A DNA stretch of 64,000 nucleotides from Pseudomonas putida. Its GTDB lineage: Bacteria > Pseudomonadota > Gammaproteobacteria > Pseudomonadales > Pseudomonadaceae. Under the pieces are notes generated by a model that made no database searches, was not told where the DNA came from, and saw only the letters and a program-made list of their open reading frames with translations. Position numbers and translations under genes: made by a program. This document shows positions 25,255 to 34,941 of the stretch, one piece after another; position 1 is the stretch's first letter; every line of letters starts with the position of its first letter. Location: NCBI RefSeq assembly GCF_009883635.2, contig NZ_CP026115.2:5084001-5148000 (forward strand), written 5' to 3'.

Positions 25255-26239
25255 AAGCCTTCCATTTGCTTGGGTTAAGCATTGATAAAAGTTGTCTTTG
25301 CATGTGCGCTGACTGTTGCAACTCATCTATAGGGACTCATTGCGGAGATTGCTGACCTGTTTTTTTCAAGTGTTGGTCATTGTCAAGAGAGATGATTGCT
25401 CGGTTGGTCAGTGAGACAGAATATGGCCAAGACCTAACTTTCATGTCAAGCGTTTCTTTCAGAAAGGAACGATGAGCTTTCCATAGTAATGCCGGGAGTG
25501 ATTATTGATCGAATATCTAATCCTGCCGCTTGAGTGGCGGTCTTGAGGCTTTGGTGCGTCTCATTTGAGCGCGGTGAGAGCCAATATTTGCTTCGTAGAG
25601 AGAGTTCGTCGGTGCGTATTTAATGATGTCTGATTAATTTGTAGGAAAAGTCGCTAAAGCGTGTAGGAGTAAATTTTAGTCTAATTGGTTGCTGCGGTTC
25701 CGGATATCGTCATGGCGTCAAAAATAGAGGCCAGTTAGTTTGTGCAACCATATAGGTGTCTGTTGATTTATTGGCATGCACTGCGAGGGATGCTGTCGGT
25801 AATGGATGATCGCCTGGCGCTTTCCGTCGATAACGTGGACGAGATCCGGTAGAAAATCTATAAGCTTGGACCACTCTTATTGTGTGAGCTTTACCCTTCT
25901 TGCTGATGCATGGGGGCGCTGGACAAGGGTGCGTAGGCGAGGATCGACACACCCGGCATAGGACGCCAGATCTGAATGGATAGCCGCTCGGGATGTCTAA
26001 GGCCGCAGCAAGCCGCTAGCTGGGCATGCTTCACTCACTCCTGCATCCGGGATGCGAATGAACGTCAAGCCTTCAAATTGGTAGAATTGGCGGGGGTGGG
26101 GCACTGTGAGGCTGCCAGCCCCGTTGCTGCATGGGCGTCCACGCCGGCTAAGAGCTCTACCCAGCTGTTTAATCCCGCTACATATTCTCTTCAGATTCTC
26201 TCGCGATTCGGCATCAGTGCCTGTTCTATCTGGTGACAG
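25255..26239. other. Gene-poor, AT-rich stretch upstream of the oxoamine synthase operon
   Basis: Nearly 1 kb without a supportable gene. The first ~450 bases are clearly AT-richer than the surrounding chromosome and must contain the promoter of the oxoamine synthase/leuS operon. Short open frames on both strands have no recognisable domains and no good ribosome sites. No tRNA, clear terminator or inverted-repeat boundary was found. It looks like decayed or foreign DNA next to the remnant at 26240. Confidence 0.5.
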
Positions 26240-26548
26240 ATGCGGCGTGCGCTACTGCGTCCCATGTGTAGTACGCAGAAGGCACACACCATCGTCACCA
26301 AGGAGCCTGGCTGGGTCTGGCTGACGGCGCGCCTGGGCCTCGGCTACCTCGCCGACCTGCGCTGGCGCCGACGTACCGCGCGGGACCGCCGCTTGACGCT
26401 GGGCAAGGCGCTGATGGGCAAGACCTACCCCGGCCCAGGGTCGATCATTGGGCCGGCCATGACATCTGGCTATATCGCGGCTAATCATCTGGCTTGGCGG
26501 GTAGAACAGGGGCGGGCGGAGGTCTTCGTTGATGCTGGCTTGCACTGA
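26240..26548 (+). pseudogene. Remnant of a KstD-like FAD-dependent dehydrogenase with a large internal deletion
   Basis: The 102-codon frame contains two pieces of the fumarate reductase/3-ketosteroid dehydrogenase-type flavoprotein family. The first, TARDRRLTLGKALMG, corresponds to the segment around RDRRLTxGNAL in the middle of such proteins. The second, TYPGPGSIIGPAMTSGYIAA, corresponds to the YPGPGxTLGPAxTFGYxAA end. The two are fused directly, so more than 200 residues have been lost between them, and no N-terminal FAD-binding motif remains. No convincing start signal is present. It was once a complete oxidoreductase gene; it should be inactive now. Confidence 0.6.
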
Positions 26549-26559
26549 TGCTGGTGTGG

Positions 26560-26596
26560 CACAAAAAGGCCGCTGCGAGTGCAGCGGTTTTTTGTG
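26560..26596. terminator. Bidirectional terminator
   Basis: Stem CCGCTGC (26570-26576)/GCAGCGG (26581-26587) with loop GAGT, flanked by AAAAA on the left and TTTTTT (26588-26593) on the right. The outer CACAAAAA/TTTTTTGTG also pairs. It serves the end of the MFS gene (minus strand) and the remnant gene (plus strand). Confidence 0.88.
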
Positions 26597-26612
26597 CGCG
26601 AAAGGTGGCAGC

Positions 26613-27947
26613 TTACAGCGCTGCCGCTTCCTGCAGGCTCATCGACCTGGTCTCCGGTGCCAGCACCAGCGAGACCGCAAGGCCGAGCATGGTAATCGCG
26701 CTGGCCGCGAACATCGTGTTGGCAATGCCGAACTGCTCCAGCGAGATCGGTACCAGCCAGGTGCCGATGGCCGAGCTGAAGGCAGCCAGCGAGGCGCCCA
26801 TGCCGACTGCGAAGGCGCGGATCTCGGTGGGGAACAGCTCGTTCGGGTAGACGAACTCCAGCACCTGGGCGCCGCCGATGAACAGTGCATAGGCGCCGAA
26901 CAGCGACAGCACCACCCAGCCCTGGGCATCCGGGAACAGCCCCAGGCCCAGCAGCGCCAGGCCCGACCACAGGAAACTGTGGATGATGATGGTGCGACGG
27001 CCCAGGTAGTTGATCAGCCAGGTGGCGACGCAGCAGCCGATCACCAGGATCAGGGTGATGCCCATCGAACCGTAGGCGGCCAGGTTGCCGGTCAGCTTCA
27101 GGGCCTGGAACAGCTTGGGCACGAAGGCGTACACGGCGAACAGCGGGATCACCGCGCAGGCCCAGAACATCACTACGAAGAAGATGCGCTTGCCGTAGCC
27201 GGCGCGCAGCGCGTCGAGGAACGACATCGCCTTGCCCGAGGCGGTGTCATCGCTGATGTTGCGCAGCGAAAACGCCGGGCCGTAGACCTGGCGGATCACC
27301 TGTTCGGCCTCCTGGCGGCGGCCCTTGTTCAGCAGCCAGCGCGGCGACTCCGGGGTGCCCAGGCGGGCCAGCAACAGCAGGCCGGCAATGATCGCCGGGC
27401 TGGCCATGACCGTGCGCCATTGTTCGGGGCCGGCGTCGGCCAGCATGAAGTTGCCGGCGATGTAGGCCAGCGCGGCACCAACGAACCACAGCACGGTCAG
27501 CAGCGACAGGCGCGAGCCACGGGATTTCTGCGGGATGAACTCGGTCAGCAGCGAGCCGGCAGCGGTGTATTCGATGCCGACGGCCAGGCCGCAGCACAGG
27601 CGCAGTAACGACAGGGCCAGCGGGTCCTGAACCCAGAGCATGGCGATGGACGACAGCAGGACGATGGCCGGGGCGACGAAGAACAGCTTCTGCCGGCCCA
27701 TGCGGTCGGTCAGCCAGCCGCCGAAGAAGCCGCCGGCGAACACGCCGAGCAGGGCCATGGCGGCGACCATGCCTTGCCAGAAGCCGCCCAGTTGCAAGGC
27801 TGCGGACATGGGAAGGGTGGCGACGCCGATGATGCTGAGGATGTAACCGACCATCACCCAGCCCAGCCCGGTACGCAGGGTGAGCAGTTGATGGAAGCGA
27901 TTGATTTCAACGTCGTCGATCAGGACGGGTGGGGCAGTGGAACGCAT
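26613..27947 (-). CDS. MFS transporter, sugar/organic acid:H+ symporter type
   Basis: A 444-residue twelve-helix permease. The loop 2-3 motif is GGWLTDRMGRQK and the family signature PESPRWLLNKGRRQEAE follows helix 6; the second-half counterpart is INYLGRRT. The end is EFVYPNELFPTEIRAFAVG and PETRSMSLQE, typical of the metabolite:proton symporter branch. It follows the FAD-dependent amine oxidase-like gene by 64 bases on the same strand and is probably cotranscribed, so it may import that enzyme's substrate. The solute cannot be told from sequence. Confidence 0.88.
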   Translation of the reverse strand: MRSTAPPVLIDDVEINRFHQLLTLRTGLGWVMVGYILSIIGVATLPMSAALQLGGFWQGMVAAMALLGVFAGGFFGGWLTDRMGRQKLFFVAPAIVLLSSIAMLWVQDPLALSLLRLCCGLAVGIEYTAAGSLLTEFIPQKSRGSRLSLLTVLWFVGAALAYIAGNFMLADAGPEQWRTVMASPAIIAGLLLLARLGTPESPRWLLNKGRRQEAEQVIRQVYGPAFSLRNISDDTASGKAMSFLDALRAGYGKRIFFVVMFWACAVIPLFAVYAFVPKLFQALKLTGNLAAYGSMGITLILVIGCCVATWLINYLGRRTIIIHSFLWSGLALLGLGLFPDAQGWVVLSLFGAYALFIGGAQVLEFVYPNELFPTEIRAFAVGMGASLAAFSSAIGTWLVPISLEQFGIANTMFAASAITMLGLAVSLVLAPETRSMSLQEAAAL

Positions 27948-28011
27948 GAGTCTCTCTTGAACGGTAGGTGATGCAAGAACGTGTGGATGCGGGCCTGGCG
28001 GCCCGCTTGGG

Positions 28012-29331
28012 TCAGACTTCCAGGCCGGCGCGGAACTGGCCCCACTTGAGCACCGAGTTCACGCCGATCGACAGGAACGGTTGCGGCGGAGTTTTGTTTG
28101 GCCCTGGCGACGACAGCAGGAAGTCGATGTGCTCGTTGCGCTCGCCCACCAGCCAGTCGGCCAGCAGCTTGCCCGTGGCGGTGCCACGGGTGATGCCCAG
28201 CCCGTTGCAGCACAGTGCGCCGTAAACGTTCGGTGCCAGCTGGCCGAAGAAGCCTTCGTGGTTTTCCGACAGGCAGATCGCGCCGCTCCAGGAGTATTCG
28301 AACTCGACGTTGCCGAGCATCGGGAAGCGCCGCTCGAACGACTTGCGGTGGGCCGGCAGGTGGCGCTGCAGGGCCTTGGCACGCGGGCGGCCGTCCGGGT
28401 AGAAGTTGAAGCTGTTGCGGATCAGGATGCGGTTGTCGGCGGTGCGTCGCACGGTGCTGCCGAACGGATGCGCCGGGATCACGCCCCACACCGGCTGGCC
28501 GCCCAGGCGGGCCTGTTCTTCCTCTGTCAGTTGGCGGCTGAGGCTGGCGTAGAGGAAGGTCGGCAGCAGGCGGCCCTTGAGGAAGCCGAAGGCCGAGGCG
28601 AAGCCGTTGTTGGCCAGGATCAGCTTGTCGGTGACGATGCTGCCGCGCGCATGCACCAGGGTGATGCGCTCGCCCTGGTCGATCGAGGTGATTGCGGTGT
28701 TTTCGTACAGGGTGACGTTGGCCGGCAGGTGGTCGGCCAGGCCCTTGACCAGTGCCGATGGCTGCAGCAGCAGGGTGCCGGGGATGTGCAGGGCCTTCTT
28801 GTAGTACGAGGTGCCGATGTGCGCGGGCAGGTCCTGCTCGTCGATCAGGGTGGAGCTGCAGCCGATCTTCTCCAGGCCGCTGCGGTAGGCCTCGAGGATG
28901 GCGATGCCCTTGGCGCCGACGGCTGCCTGGTACTTACCGGAGTCGGACATCTGGCAGTCGATGCCGTTGCGCTCGACGATGTCGCGCAGGTAGTCCTGGC
29001 CAAGGGTGTTCAGGCGCAGGATTTTGGTCGCGGTGGTGACATCGCCGATGTAGTCCTTGGCCCCGATGTCGTGGGGCACATCGATGGCGAAACCAGCGTT
29101 GCGGCCCGCGGAGCCGAAGCCGACTTCCTGGGCCTCGACCAGCACGATCTCTTCATTGGGGAAGTTCAACGCCATCTGGCGCGCCGCTGCCAGACCGGTC
29201 AGGCCGGCGCCGACGATGGTCCAGCGTGCTTCCTTGCGACCCGAATGGCCTGGACGGGGCTGACGCTTGGGGCTGGTGTGATACCAGCCCGGACGGGCGT
29301 CGTCGCCAGGCAGCGAAGTGACTTTTTGCAA
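28012..29331 (-). CDS. FAD-dependent oxidoreductase of the DadA/PuuB (glycine oxidase-like) family
   Basis: A 439-residue protein with the dinucleotide-binding motif WTIVGAGLTGLAAARQM near residue 38 and the C-terminal FAD contact GALCCNGLGITRGTATGKL. It belongs to the DAO superfamily whose members oxidise amines or N-methyl amino acids (gamma-glutamylputrescine, sarcosine, D-amino acids). The N-terminal 35 residues are basic and proline-rich, a feature of the PuuB-like subgroup. It is the first gene of a two-gene unit with the MFS transporter and diverges from proP over a 224-base AT-rich region. Confidence 0.85.
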   Translation of the reverse strand: MQKVTSLPGDDARPGWYHTSPKRQPRPGHSGRKEARWTIVGAGLTGLAAARQMALNFPNEEIVLVEAQEVGFGSAGRNAGFAIDVPHDIGAKDYIGDVTTATKILRLNTLGQDYLRDIVERNGIDCQMSDSGKYQAAVGAKGIAILEAYRSGLEKIGCSSTLIDEQDLPAHIGTSYYKKALHIPGTLLLQPSALVKGLADHLPANVTLYENTAITSIDQGERITLVHARGSIVTDKLILANNGFASAFGFLKGRLLPTFLYASLSRQLTEEEQARLGGQPVWGVIPAHPFGSTVRRTADNRILIRNSFNFYPDGRPRAKALQRHLPAHRKSFERRFPMLGNVEFEYSWSGAICLSENHEGFFGQLAPNVYGALCCNGLGITRGTATGKLLADWLVGERNEHIDFLLSSPGPNKTPPQPFLSIGVNSVLKWGQFRAGLEV

Positions 29332-29555
29332 TTTTTATACTCCGGTTAACGATCAGGCTCGCAGGCATGCCACGGTTGGCACACCGGCCTTCGAGTGCGA
29401 CATTTTGTCATTGTCTATCTCAATAATACAATTTGTCTACTATTCGTCTTTCCGGTTGTGGATTGTTCATGTCGAGAAAAAATCAGTGAGTGCTGAATTA
29501 TTTAGTGTCCCGTTGTATCTGATCCCTTAGAGCCTTCAGCGACAGGGATACAGGA
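29332..29555. promoter_or_regulatory. Divergent promoter region between the FAD oxidoreductase and proP
   Basis: A 224-base AT-rich region must hold the promoters of both units. The segment from 29400 to 29510 is notably AT-rich (CATTTTGTCATTGTC, AATAATACAATTTG). No clear palindrome or consensus -35/-10 pair could be assigned. AGGGATACAGGA lies directly before the proP ATG. Confidence 0.4.
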
Positions 29556-31058
29556 ATGAAATCTCGCAAGAAAAGCGTCCAGCCGATCGGCCTCAAGGAC
29601 ATCACCATCGTCGACGACGCCAAGATGCGTAAGGCGATCACCGCCGCTGCACTGGGCAACGCCATGGAATGGTTCGACTTCGGCGTGTACGGCTTCGTCG
29701 CCTTCGCCCTGGGCAAGGTGTTCTTCCCCAACGCCGACCCCAGCGTGCAGATGATCGCGGCGCTGGCCACGTTCTCGGTACCGTTCCTGATCCGCCCGCT
29801 GGGCGGGCTGTTCTTCGGCGCCCTGGGCGACCGTTTCGGGCGGCAGAAAATCCTCGCCGCGACCATCGTGATCATGTCGCTGAGCACCTTCGCCATCGGC
29901 TTGATACCGTCCTACGCCTCGATCGGCATCTGGGCGCCGATCCTGCTGTTGCTGGCGAAGATGGCCCAGGGTTTCTCGGTGGGCGGGGAGTACACCGGGG
30001 CATCGATCTTCGTCGCCGAGTACGCCCCGGACCGCAAGCGCGGCTTCCTCGGCAGCTGGCTGGACTTTGGCTCGATTGCCGGCTTCGTGCTGGGGGCGGG
30101 TGTGGTGGTGCTGATCAACACCGTCATCGGCGAAGAGAAGTTCCTCGAATGGGGCTGGCGCCTGCCGTTCTTCCTGGCCTTGCCGCTGGGCATCATCGGC
30201 CTTTATCTGCGCCACGCGCTGGAGGAGACCCCGGCGTTCCAGCAGCACGTGGACAAGCTCGAACAGGGTGACCGCGAGGGCCTGGCCTCGGGCCCGAAGG
30301 TGTCGTTCAAGGAGGTCGCCACCCAGCACTGGCGCAGCCTGGTGACCTGTATCGGCGTGGTGATCGCCACCAACGTCACCTACTACATGCTGCTCACCTA
30401 CATGCCCAGCTACCTGTCACACAACCTGCACTACAGCGAAGACCACGGGGTGCTGATCATCATCGCGATCATGGTCGGCATGCTGTTCGTGCAGCCGATC
30501 ATCGGCTTGATGAGCGACAAGTTCGGCCGCCGCCCGTTCATCGTGGTGGGCAGTGTCGGGCTGTTCGCCCTGGCCATTCCGGCGTTCATGCTGATCAACA
30601 GCGGCGCGCTTGGGCTGATCTTCTCCGGCCTGCTGATCATCGCCGTGCTGCTGAACTTCTTCATCGGCGTGATGGCCTCGACCTTGCCGGCGATGTTCCC
30701 CACGCACATCCGCTACAGCGCCCTCGCCAGCGCCTTCAACATCTCGGTACTGATCGCCGGCCTGACCCCGACCCTCGCCGCCTGGCTGGTGGAAAGCAGC
30801 GGCAACCTGTACATGCCGGCGTACTACCTGATGGTGATTGCCGTGATCGGCCTGGTCACCGGCCTGACCATGAAGGAAACCGCCAACAAGCCGCTGCGTG
30901 GCGCAGCGCCCGCCGCGTCGGACATCGAAGAAGCGCGCGAACTGCTGCAGGAGCACCACGACAACATCGAGCAGAAGATCGAAGACATCGACGCGCAGAT
31001 TGCCGAGCTCGAGGCCAAGCGCCAGTTGCTGGTGCAGCAGCACCCGCGCATCGAGTGA
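29556..31058 (+). CDS. proP: Osmosensory proline/glycine betaine:H+ symporter
   Basis: A 500-residue MFS permease, the same length as E. coli ProP. N-terminal AAALGNAMEWFDFGVYGFVA and the GDRFGRQK and SDKFGRRPF loops are characteristic. The cytoplasmic C-terminus (about 450-500) forms the antiparallel coiled coil of ProP: ARELLQEHHDNIEQKIEDID and IAELEAKRQLLVQQHPRIE keep the heptad pattern that tunes osmotic activation. It would accumulate proline, betaines and related osmolytes under hyperosmotic stress. It stands near other osmolyte-related genes here (treS at 35-37 kb and the DddP-like operon). Confidence 0.93.
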   Translation: MKSRKKSVQPIGLKDITIVDDAKMRKAITAAALGNAMEWFDFGVYGFVAFALGKVFFPNADPSVQMIAALATFSVPFLIRPLGGLFFGALGDRFGRQKILAATIVIMSLSTFAIGLIPSYASIGIWAPILLLLAKMAQGFSVGGEYTGASIFVAEYAPDRKRGFLGSWLDFGSIAGFVLGAGVVVLINTVIGEEKFLEWGWRLPFFLALPLGIIGLYLRHALEETPAFQQHVDKLEQGDREGLASGPKVSFKEVATQHWRSLVTCIGVVIATNVTYYMLLTYMPSYLSHNLHYSEDHGVLIIIAIMVGMLFVQPIIGLMSDKFGRRPFIVVGSVGLFALAIPAFMLINSGALGLIFSGLLIIAVLLNFFIGVMASTLPAMFPTHIRYSALASAFNISVLIAGLTPTLAAWLVESSGNLYMPAYYLMVIAVIGLVTGLTMKETANKPLRGAAPAASDIEEARELLQEHHDNIEQKIEDIDAQIAELEAKRQLLVQQHPRIE

Positions 31059-31067
31059 GGGGTCGCC

Positions 31068-31694
31068 TCAGCGCGGTAGTTCGCGGGCCAGGGTAGCCTT
31101 GATGGTGCGCTCTACCACGTCCACCAGCACCATGGTCTGGTGGTCCACCTCGATGTTCAGCAACTCGCCGGCCTGGTAGCGGGCGAAGGTGGTCTGGCGC
31201 AGGGTTTCCGGGATCAGGTTGATGGTCACCACGTTGTCCTCGACATCGGCGACGGTCAGGCTGCAGCCGTTGACCCCGATGAAACCCCGTGGAAACACGT
31301 ACTTGCCCCATTGCGGGGGCATGCGGAAGGTGATGAAGGCGCCAGTTTCCTTGATCGACAGTTCGACCACCTCGGCGGTGGTGGCGATGTGGCCGGCCAT
31401 CAGGTGGCCGCCGACTTCGGCGTTCATTTTCGCCGAACGCTCGATGTTCACGCCCTGGCCAGCCTTGAAGCAGCGCAGGTTGGTGCGTTCGAGGGTGGCG
31501 GTCATGGCGTCGAACTTCACCTGGGTGCCGTTGATTTCCGTAACCGAGAGGCAGGTGCCCTCGACACTGACACTGGCACCGATCTTCAGCTCATCGAGCA
31601 GTTCCGGGGTGAGGTCGATGGTGAACTGGTTGTGGCCCGGGTAGGTGGTCACATCAAGGAGAGGGCGGACGGCTTGGACGATGCCGGTGTACAT
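31068..31694 (-). CDS. ribC: Riboflavin synthase alpha subunit (stand-alone copy)
   Basis: A 208-residue protein from MYTGIVQ; the AGGAG upstream and family N-terminus favour this start over an ATG 18 bases earlier. It has the two lumazine-binding barrels of riboflavin synthase (GASVSVEGTCLSVTEI in the first, GFIGVNGCSLTVADV in the second) and LIPETLRQTTFARYQAGELL. The enzyme dismutates two 6,7-dimethyl-8-ribityllumazine molecules to riboflavin. It is close to the E. coli RibC type and lies away from any ribD-ribBA-ribH operon, so it is probably a second copy. It ends 9 bases from proP, convergent. Confidence 0.9.
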   Translation of the reverse strand: MYTGIVQAVRPLLDVTTYPGHNQFTIDLTPELLDELKIGASVSVEGTCLSVTEINGTQVKFDAMTATLERTNLRCFKAGQGVNIERSAKMNAEVGGHLMAGHIATTAEVVELSIKETGAFITFRMPPQWGKYVFPRGFIGVNGCSLTVADVEDNVVTINLIPETLRQTTFARYQAGELLNIEVDHQTMVLVDVVERTIKATLARELPR

Positions 31695-31769
31695 GGAGTT
31701 GCTCCTGGGCACAGATAGGAAAACATCAGGAAACTATGCCCGTGGCGCCGTAAATGCAAGCTGCCTGTA

Positions 31770-31851
31770 CCGGCCTCTTCGCGGGGCAAGCCCGCTCCTA
31801 CAGGAGGTCGCGTTGCCCTGTAGGAGCGGGCTTGCCCCGCGAAGAGGCCGG
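31770..31851. repeat. Inverted pair of P. putida-type REP elements
   Basis: Arms 31770-31804 and 31817-31851 are 35 bases each and perfectly inverted, 12 bases apart. They start CCGGCCTCTTCGCGGGGCAA, the REP sequence typical of P. putida genomes. The pair lies between the start of ribC and the end of the autotransporter gene, both on the minus strand, and would form a long hairpin in RNA. Confidence 0.92.
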
Positions 31852-31867
31852 ATCAGGCAGTGAAGCT

Positions 31868-34852
31868 CTAGAACTTCAACTGCCACTGCCCGACAACCGC
31901 ATGGTTGCGACTATTGCTGCCCAGCTCCCCGCTATACCCCACGCCAATGCTCTGCCGCGCACTCAACCCCAGATCCAGCCCGGCCTCGATCAGCAAACTG
32001 TCGCGGTCGATCGCACTGCCTTCGACACTGAACGCATCCCCCCCGGCAATGAACGCCTGGCGCGTGCGGGTATCGATGCTGCCGTAGGTGTGGCGCCAGC
32101 CCAGGGTCGCCCGTGGCGTCAGGCTCATGCCGTTGTCCAGCTGCCCCAGGTGCGCCAGGCGCACGCCGAAGGTGCTGCTGAAGTTGTCCTGGGTATCGGT
32201 ATCCACCGCAAGAGCCGCGTCACCGCCTTGCTCGCGGTAGCTGTCACGGTGGTAGCGCTGGTAGCCGAGGTTGGCGAACGGCTCGGTGCTCAGGCGGCCG
32301 CTGCCCATGGCATAGCCCAGCTCGACGAAAGCCTGCTGGCTGTCGGCATCGTAGTCACCCTTGAGGCGTTCGTTGAAGCCGCTGAAGGCCACGTCACGCT
32401 TGCTGTCGCCGTCATGGCTGCTGTAGGCCGCGCCCAGGCGCACGGCCAGCGGGCCACTCTGGTGCTGGGCGTACACGCCGACGTGCCAGCTGCGCACGGT
32501 GCCGTCCAGGCCGGTGCTGTCCAGGCGCGTGCGCGAATATCCACCCAGCACACCCAGGCGCCAGTCGCCGCCGAGCGCCCAGTCCACCCCCAGCACGCCA
32601 CCGCCGGTGCGTTGTTCCAATGCGCTTGCGCCGTGGCTGCCATCGACCTTGCCGTAGCTGCCCAGCGCCTGCGCCCAGACCCGCCCTTGAGCGTTCGGGT
32701 CATTGAGGTTGCGCGCTTCGCGTGGCACGCCAGTGGCGGCCAGGGCAGGGCCGTCCTCGTCGTTCATGCCCACCAGCAGGGCGCCTGAGCTGCCCATGGC
32801 CTGCATGGCGCCCAGCATGGAGCTGCCAACCTGGCTGGCGCCAGCCATCGTGGCGGCCGCCAGGTTGGCGGTATTGCTGCCGGACAGTTGCTCGATGGCG
32901 CTGCCAGCACCGGCCGTGGTGGTGCCGAGCACGGCGTTGTACAGGTTGCTGTTCTGCCCAAGGCTGGCCAGGCTGCGTGCGGCCCCCGCGCCATTGCCGG
33001 ACTGCGCGTAGTGCTCGAAGGCGACGTCATTGCGGGTGTAGTCCAGGCCTACCGAGGTGCTGCTGTAGCTCAGGGTCGGGGTGAGGAAGGCATAGTCGCT
33101 GGTGACCTGGCCGAAGCGGCCATCGACCGAGCCTGCGGTCAGCACGGTGTAGTGGCTCTGCCACGGGTATTCGCCGGCGCTAGGCTGTACGCGCAGGGTG
33201 GCGCCGTCGAGGCTTGCCGTACCACTGACGCTGAGCGGGGCGCTGCTGCCATCGGCGTTGACACCGTAGACCAGGGTCGAGCCTTGGCCAAAGCTCAGGT
33301 CACTCGCGATTGTCGCCACGCCCAGGCCGGTATTGGTCAGCAGGGTGCCGTTCACTTGCAGGCCACCGACCGAACCGCCACCGGCATAGGTAGCGCCCTG
33401 TTCGATGAGCATTTCACCGAGGATACTGCCCTGGTTGATCAAGGTAGCGCCAGCGGTCACCACACCGCCCTGGCTGAAGTCGTCGAGGCTGGTCAGCGTC
33501 CAGCTGCCGCCGCTGACCTTGAGCGTTTCGAAGTTGGCGCTGTTGCCGAAGCTGCCGGTGCCGTTCAGGGTCACGCTGTCGACGCCATCGCCACCATCGA
33601 CCCGGCCGTTGAACACGCCGCCGGTCTCCACCACCAGGCCGTCGTTGCCCGCGCCCATGCTCAGCGCCAGGCCATTGCCGCCGCTGATGGTGCCGCTGTT
33701 GATCACGGTGTCGGCGAAGTCGCCGATCAGCTTGATGCCGAAGCCGTTTTCGCCTTCGATGCGGCCGGCGTTGGTAATGTGGGTCGCGGCCACACCGGAG
33801 CCTTCGGCGCCGTCGTCGACCAGGATGCCGTTATCGACACTGCGGATCACCCCGCTGCTGGTGTTGATCACGGTGCCGCCACCCATGGCGATGCCTTCGC
33901 TGCCGTTGGGCCGGCCGCCGCTGTCCACGCCCTTGGCGCCCAGGCCCTGGATGGTACCGGCGTTGTACACATAGCCGATGTTGTCGATGTCGACCCCGTC
34001 GCCGTCACCGTTGATCTTGCCGTCGGCGATGGCGCCGGTGATGGTGCCCCAGTTGTATACCGTGCCGCTGCCGTCGGAGCCAAAGCCCGAGCCGTTGCGC
34101 CCGGTGACACTGGCTCCGGCATAGTTGTAGAGAGTGGCGTCGCTTTTCAGGTCGATGCCATGGCGGTCGGCGCTGATGATGCCGTAGTTGTACACCGTGA
34201 CGCCGGTGGAGGTGCCGATCTTGATGCCATCCCACTTCTGGTCGAGGCCGTTCTTGTCCTGCGGCGCAGTGTCGGTGTAGATCAGCCCGTAGTTGGTGAT
34301 GGTGGCGTTGGAGCCGGTCTTGATCGCATCGTTGCCGACCGCGTGGATCACGCCGCTGGCCTGGTTCACCAGGGTGGTGGTGAAGGCCGGGTTGTTCAGG
34401 GTTTCCAGGTCGATGGCCTGGCCTTCGACGGTGGACTCGATGGTGCCGGCGTTGACGATGCTCAGGCTGCCACCCGCTGCAGGGTTGGTCTGGAAGCGCA
34501 GGCCGTCGTTGGTACCCTGGATCAGCGCACCGGCCTGGTTGGTGATCACATAGTGGCTGAGGTCTTCACCCGCGTCCTTGGTGTCGATACCGCGGCCATC
34601 GGTGGAGCGGATGATACCGGCGTTATCGACGGTGAGGGTGGCGCCGCTGGTGTGCTTGGGCAGGATCACGCCGTCGTCGTCGCTGGCCACGATGCTGCCA
34701 TTGGCGGTTACCTTGAGGGTGTCGGCCTTTTTCAGCTCCAGGGTATCGGTGCTGGCGCTGTCGATCAGGTAGTCCTTGGAAAAGGCGGCGGGGGCGAAGG
34801 CGGCACAGGCCAGTGCGACGCACAGGGCCAGGCGATTGGGCGTGAAATGCAT
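31868..34852 (-). CDS. Type V autotransporter with beta-helical passenger
   Basis: A 994-residue outer-membrane autotransporter. A signal peptide (LALCVALACAAFAPAAFS) is followed by a passenger (about 27-700) of irregular repeats of the type GTIxG, NAGTI, NYGxI, ADxxDGI that predict a right-handed beta-helix. The C-terminal barrel (about 735-994, NAQGRVWAQALGSYGKVDG onward) ends in QLKF with a terminal aromatic residue recognised by the BAM complex. The repeats resemble adhesins or surface proteins rather than proteases, and no catalytic triad was seen. It is monocistronic between treS and a REP pair. Confidence 0.88.
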   Translation of the reverse strand: MHFTPNRLALCVALACAAFAPAAFSKDYLIDSASTDTLELKKADTLKVTANGSIVASDDDGVILPKHTSGATLTVDNAGIIRSTDGRGIDTKDAGEDLSHYVITNQAGALIQGTNDGLRFQTNPAAGGSLSIVNAGTIESTVEGQAIDLETLNNPAFTTTLVNQASGVIHAVGNDAIKTGSNATITNYGLIYTDTAPQDKNGLDQKWDGIKIGTSTGVTVYNYGIISADRHGIDLKSDATLYNYAGASVTGRNGSGFGSDGSGTVYNWGTITGAIADGKINGDGDGVDIDNIGYVYNAGTIQGLGAKGVDSGGRPNGSEGIAMGGGTVINTSSGVIRSVDNGILVDDGAEGSGVAATHITNAGRIEGENGFGIKLIGDFADTVINSGTISGGNGLALSMGAGNDGLVVETGGVFNGRVDGGDGVDSVTLNGTGSFGNSANFETLKVSGGSWTLTSLDDFSQGGVVTAGATLINQGSILGEMLIEQGATYAGGGSVGGLQVNGTLLTNTGLGVATIASDLSFGQGSTLVYGVNADGSSAPLSVSGTASLDGATLRVQPSAGEYPWQSHYTVLTAGSVDGRFGQVTSDYAFLTPTLSYSSTSVGLDYTRNDVAFEHYAQSGNGAGAARSLASLGQNSNLYNAVLGTTTAGAGSAIEQLSGSNTANLAAATMAGASQVGSSMLGAMQAMGSSGALLVGMNDEDGPALAATGVPREARNLNDPNAQGRVWAQALGSYGKVDGSHGASALEQRTGGGVLGVDWALGGDWRLGVLGGYSRTRLDSTGLDGTVRSWHVGVYAQHQSGPLAVRLGAAYSSHDGDSKRDVAFSGFNERLKGDYDADSQQAFVELGYAMGSGRLSTEPFANLGYQRYHRDSYREQGGDAALAVDTDTQDNFSSTFGVRLAHLGQLDNGMSLTPRATLGWRHTYGSIDTRTRQAFIAGGDAFSVEGSAIDRDSLLIEAGLDLGLSARQSIGVGYSGELGSNSRNHAVVGQWQLKF

Positions 34853-34941
34853 TGGGCGTCCATGAGTGCTTGTTCAGGGCCGCCCAATATGGCCATTCGA
34901 TATTACGATTTTATTGAATACCCGACTGTTTTTATCGCCAA

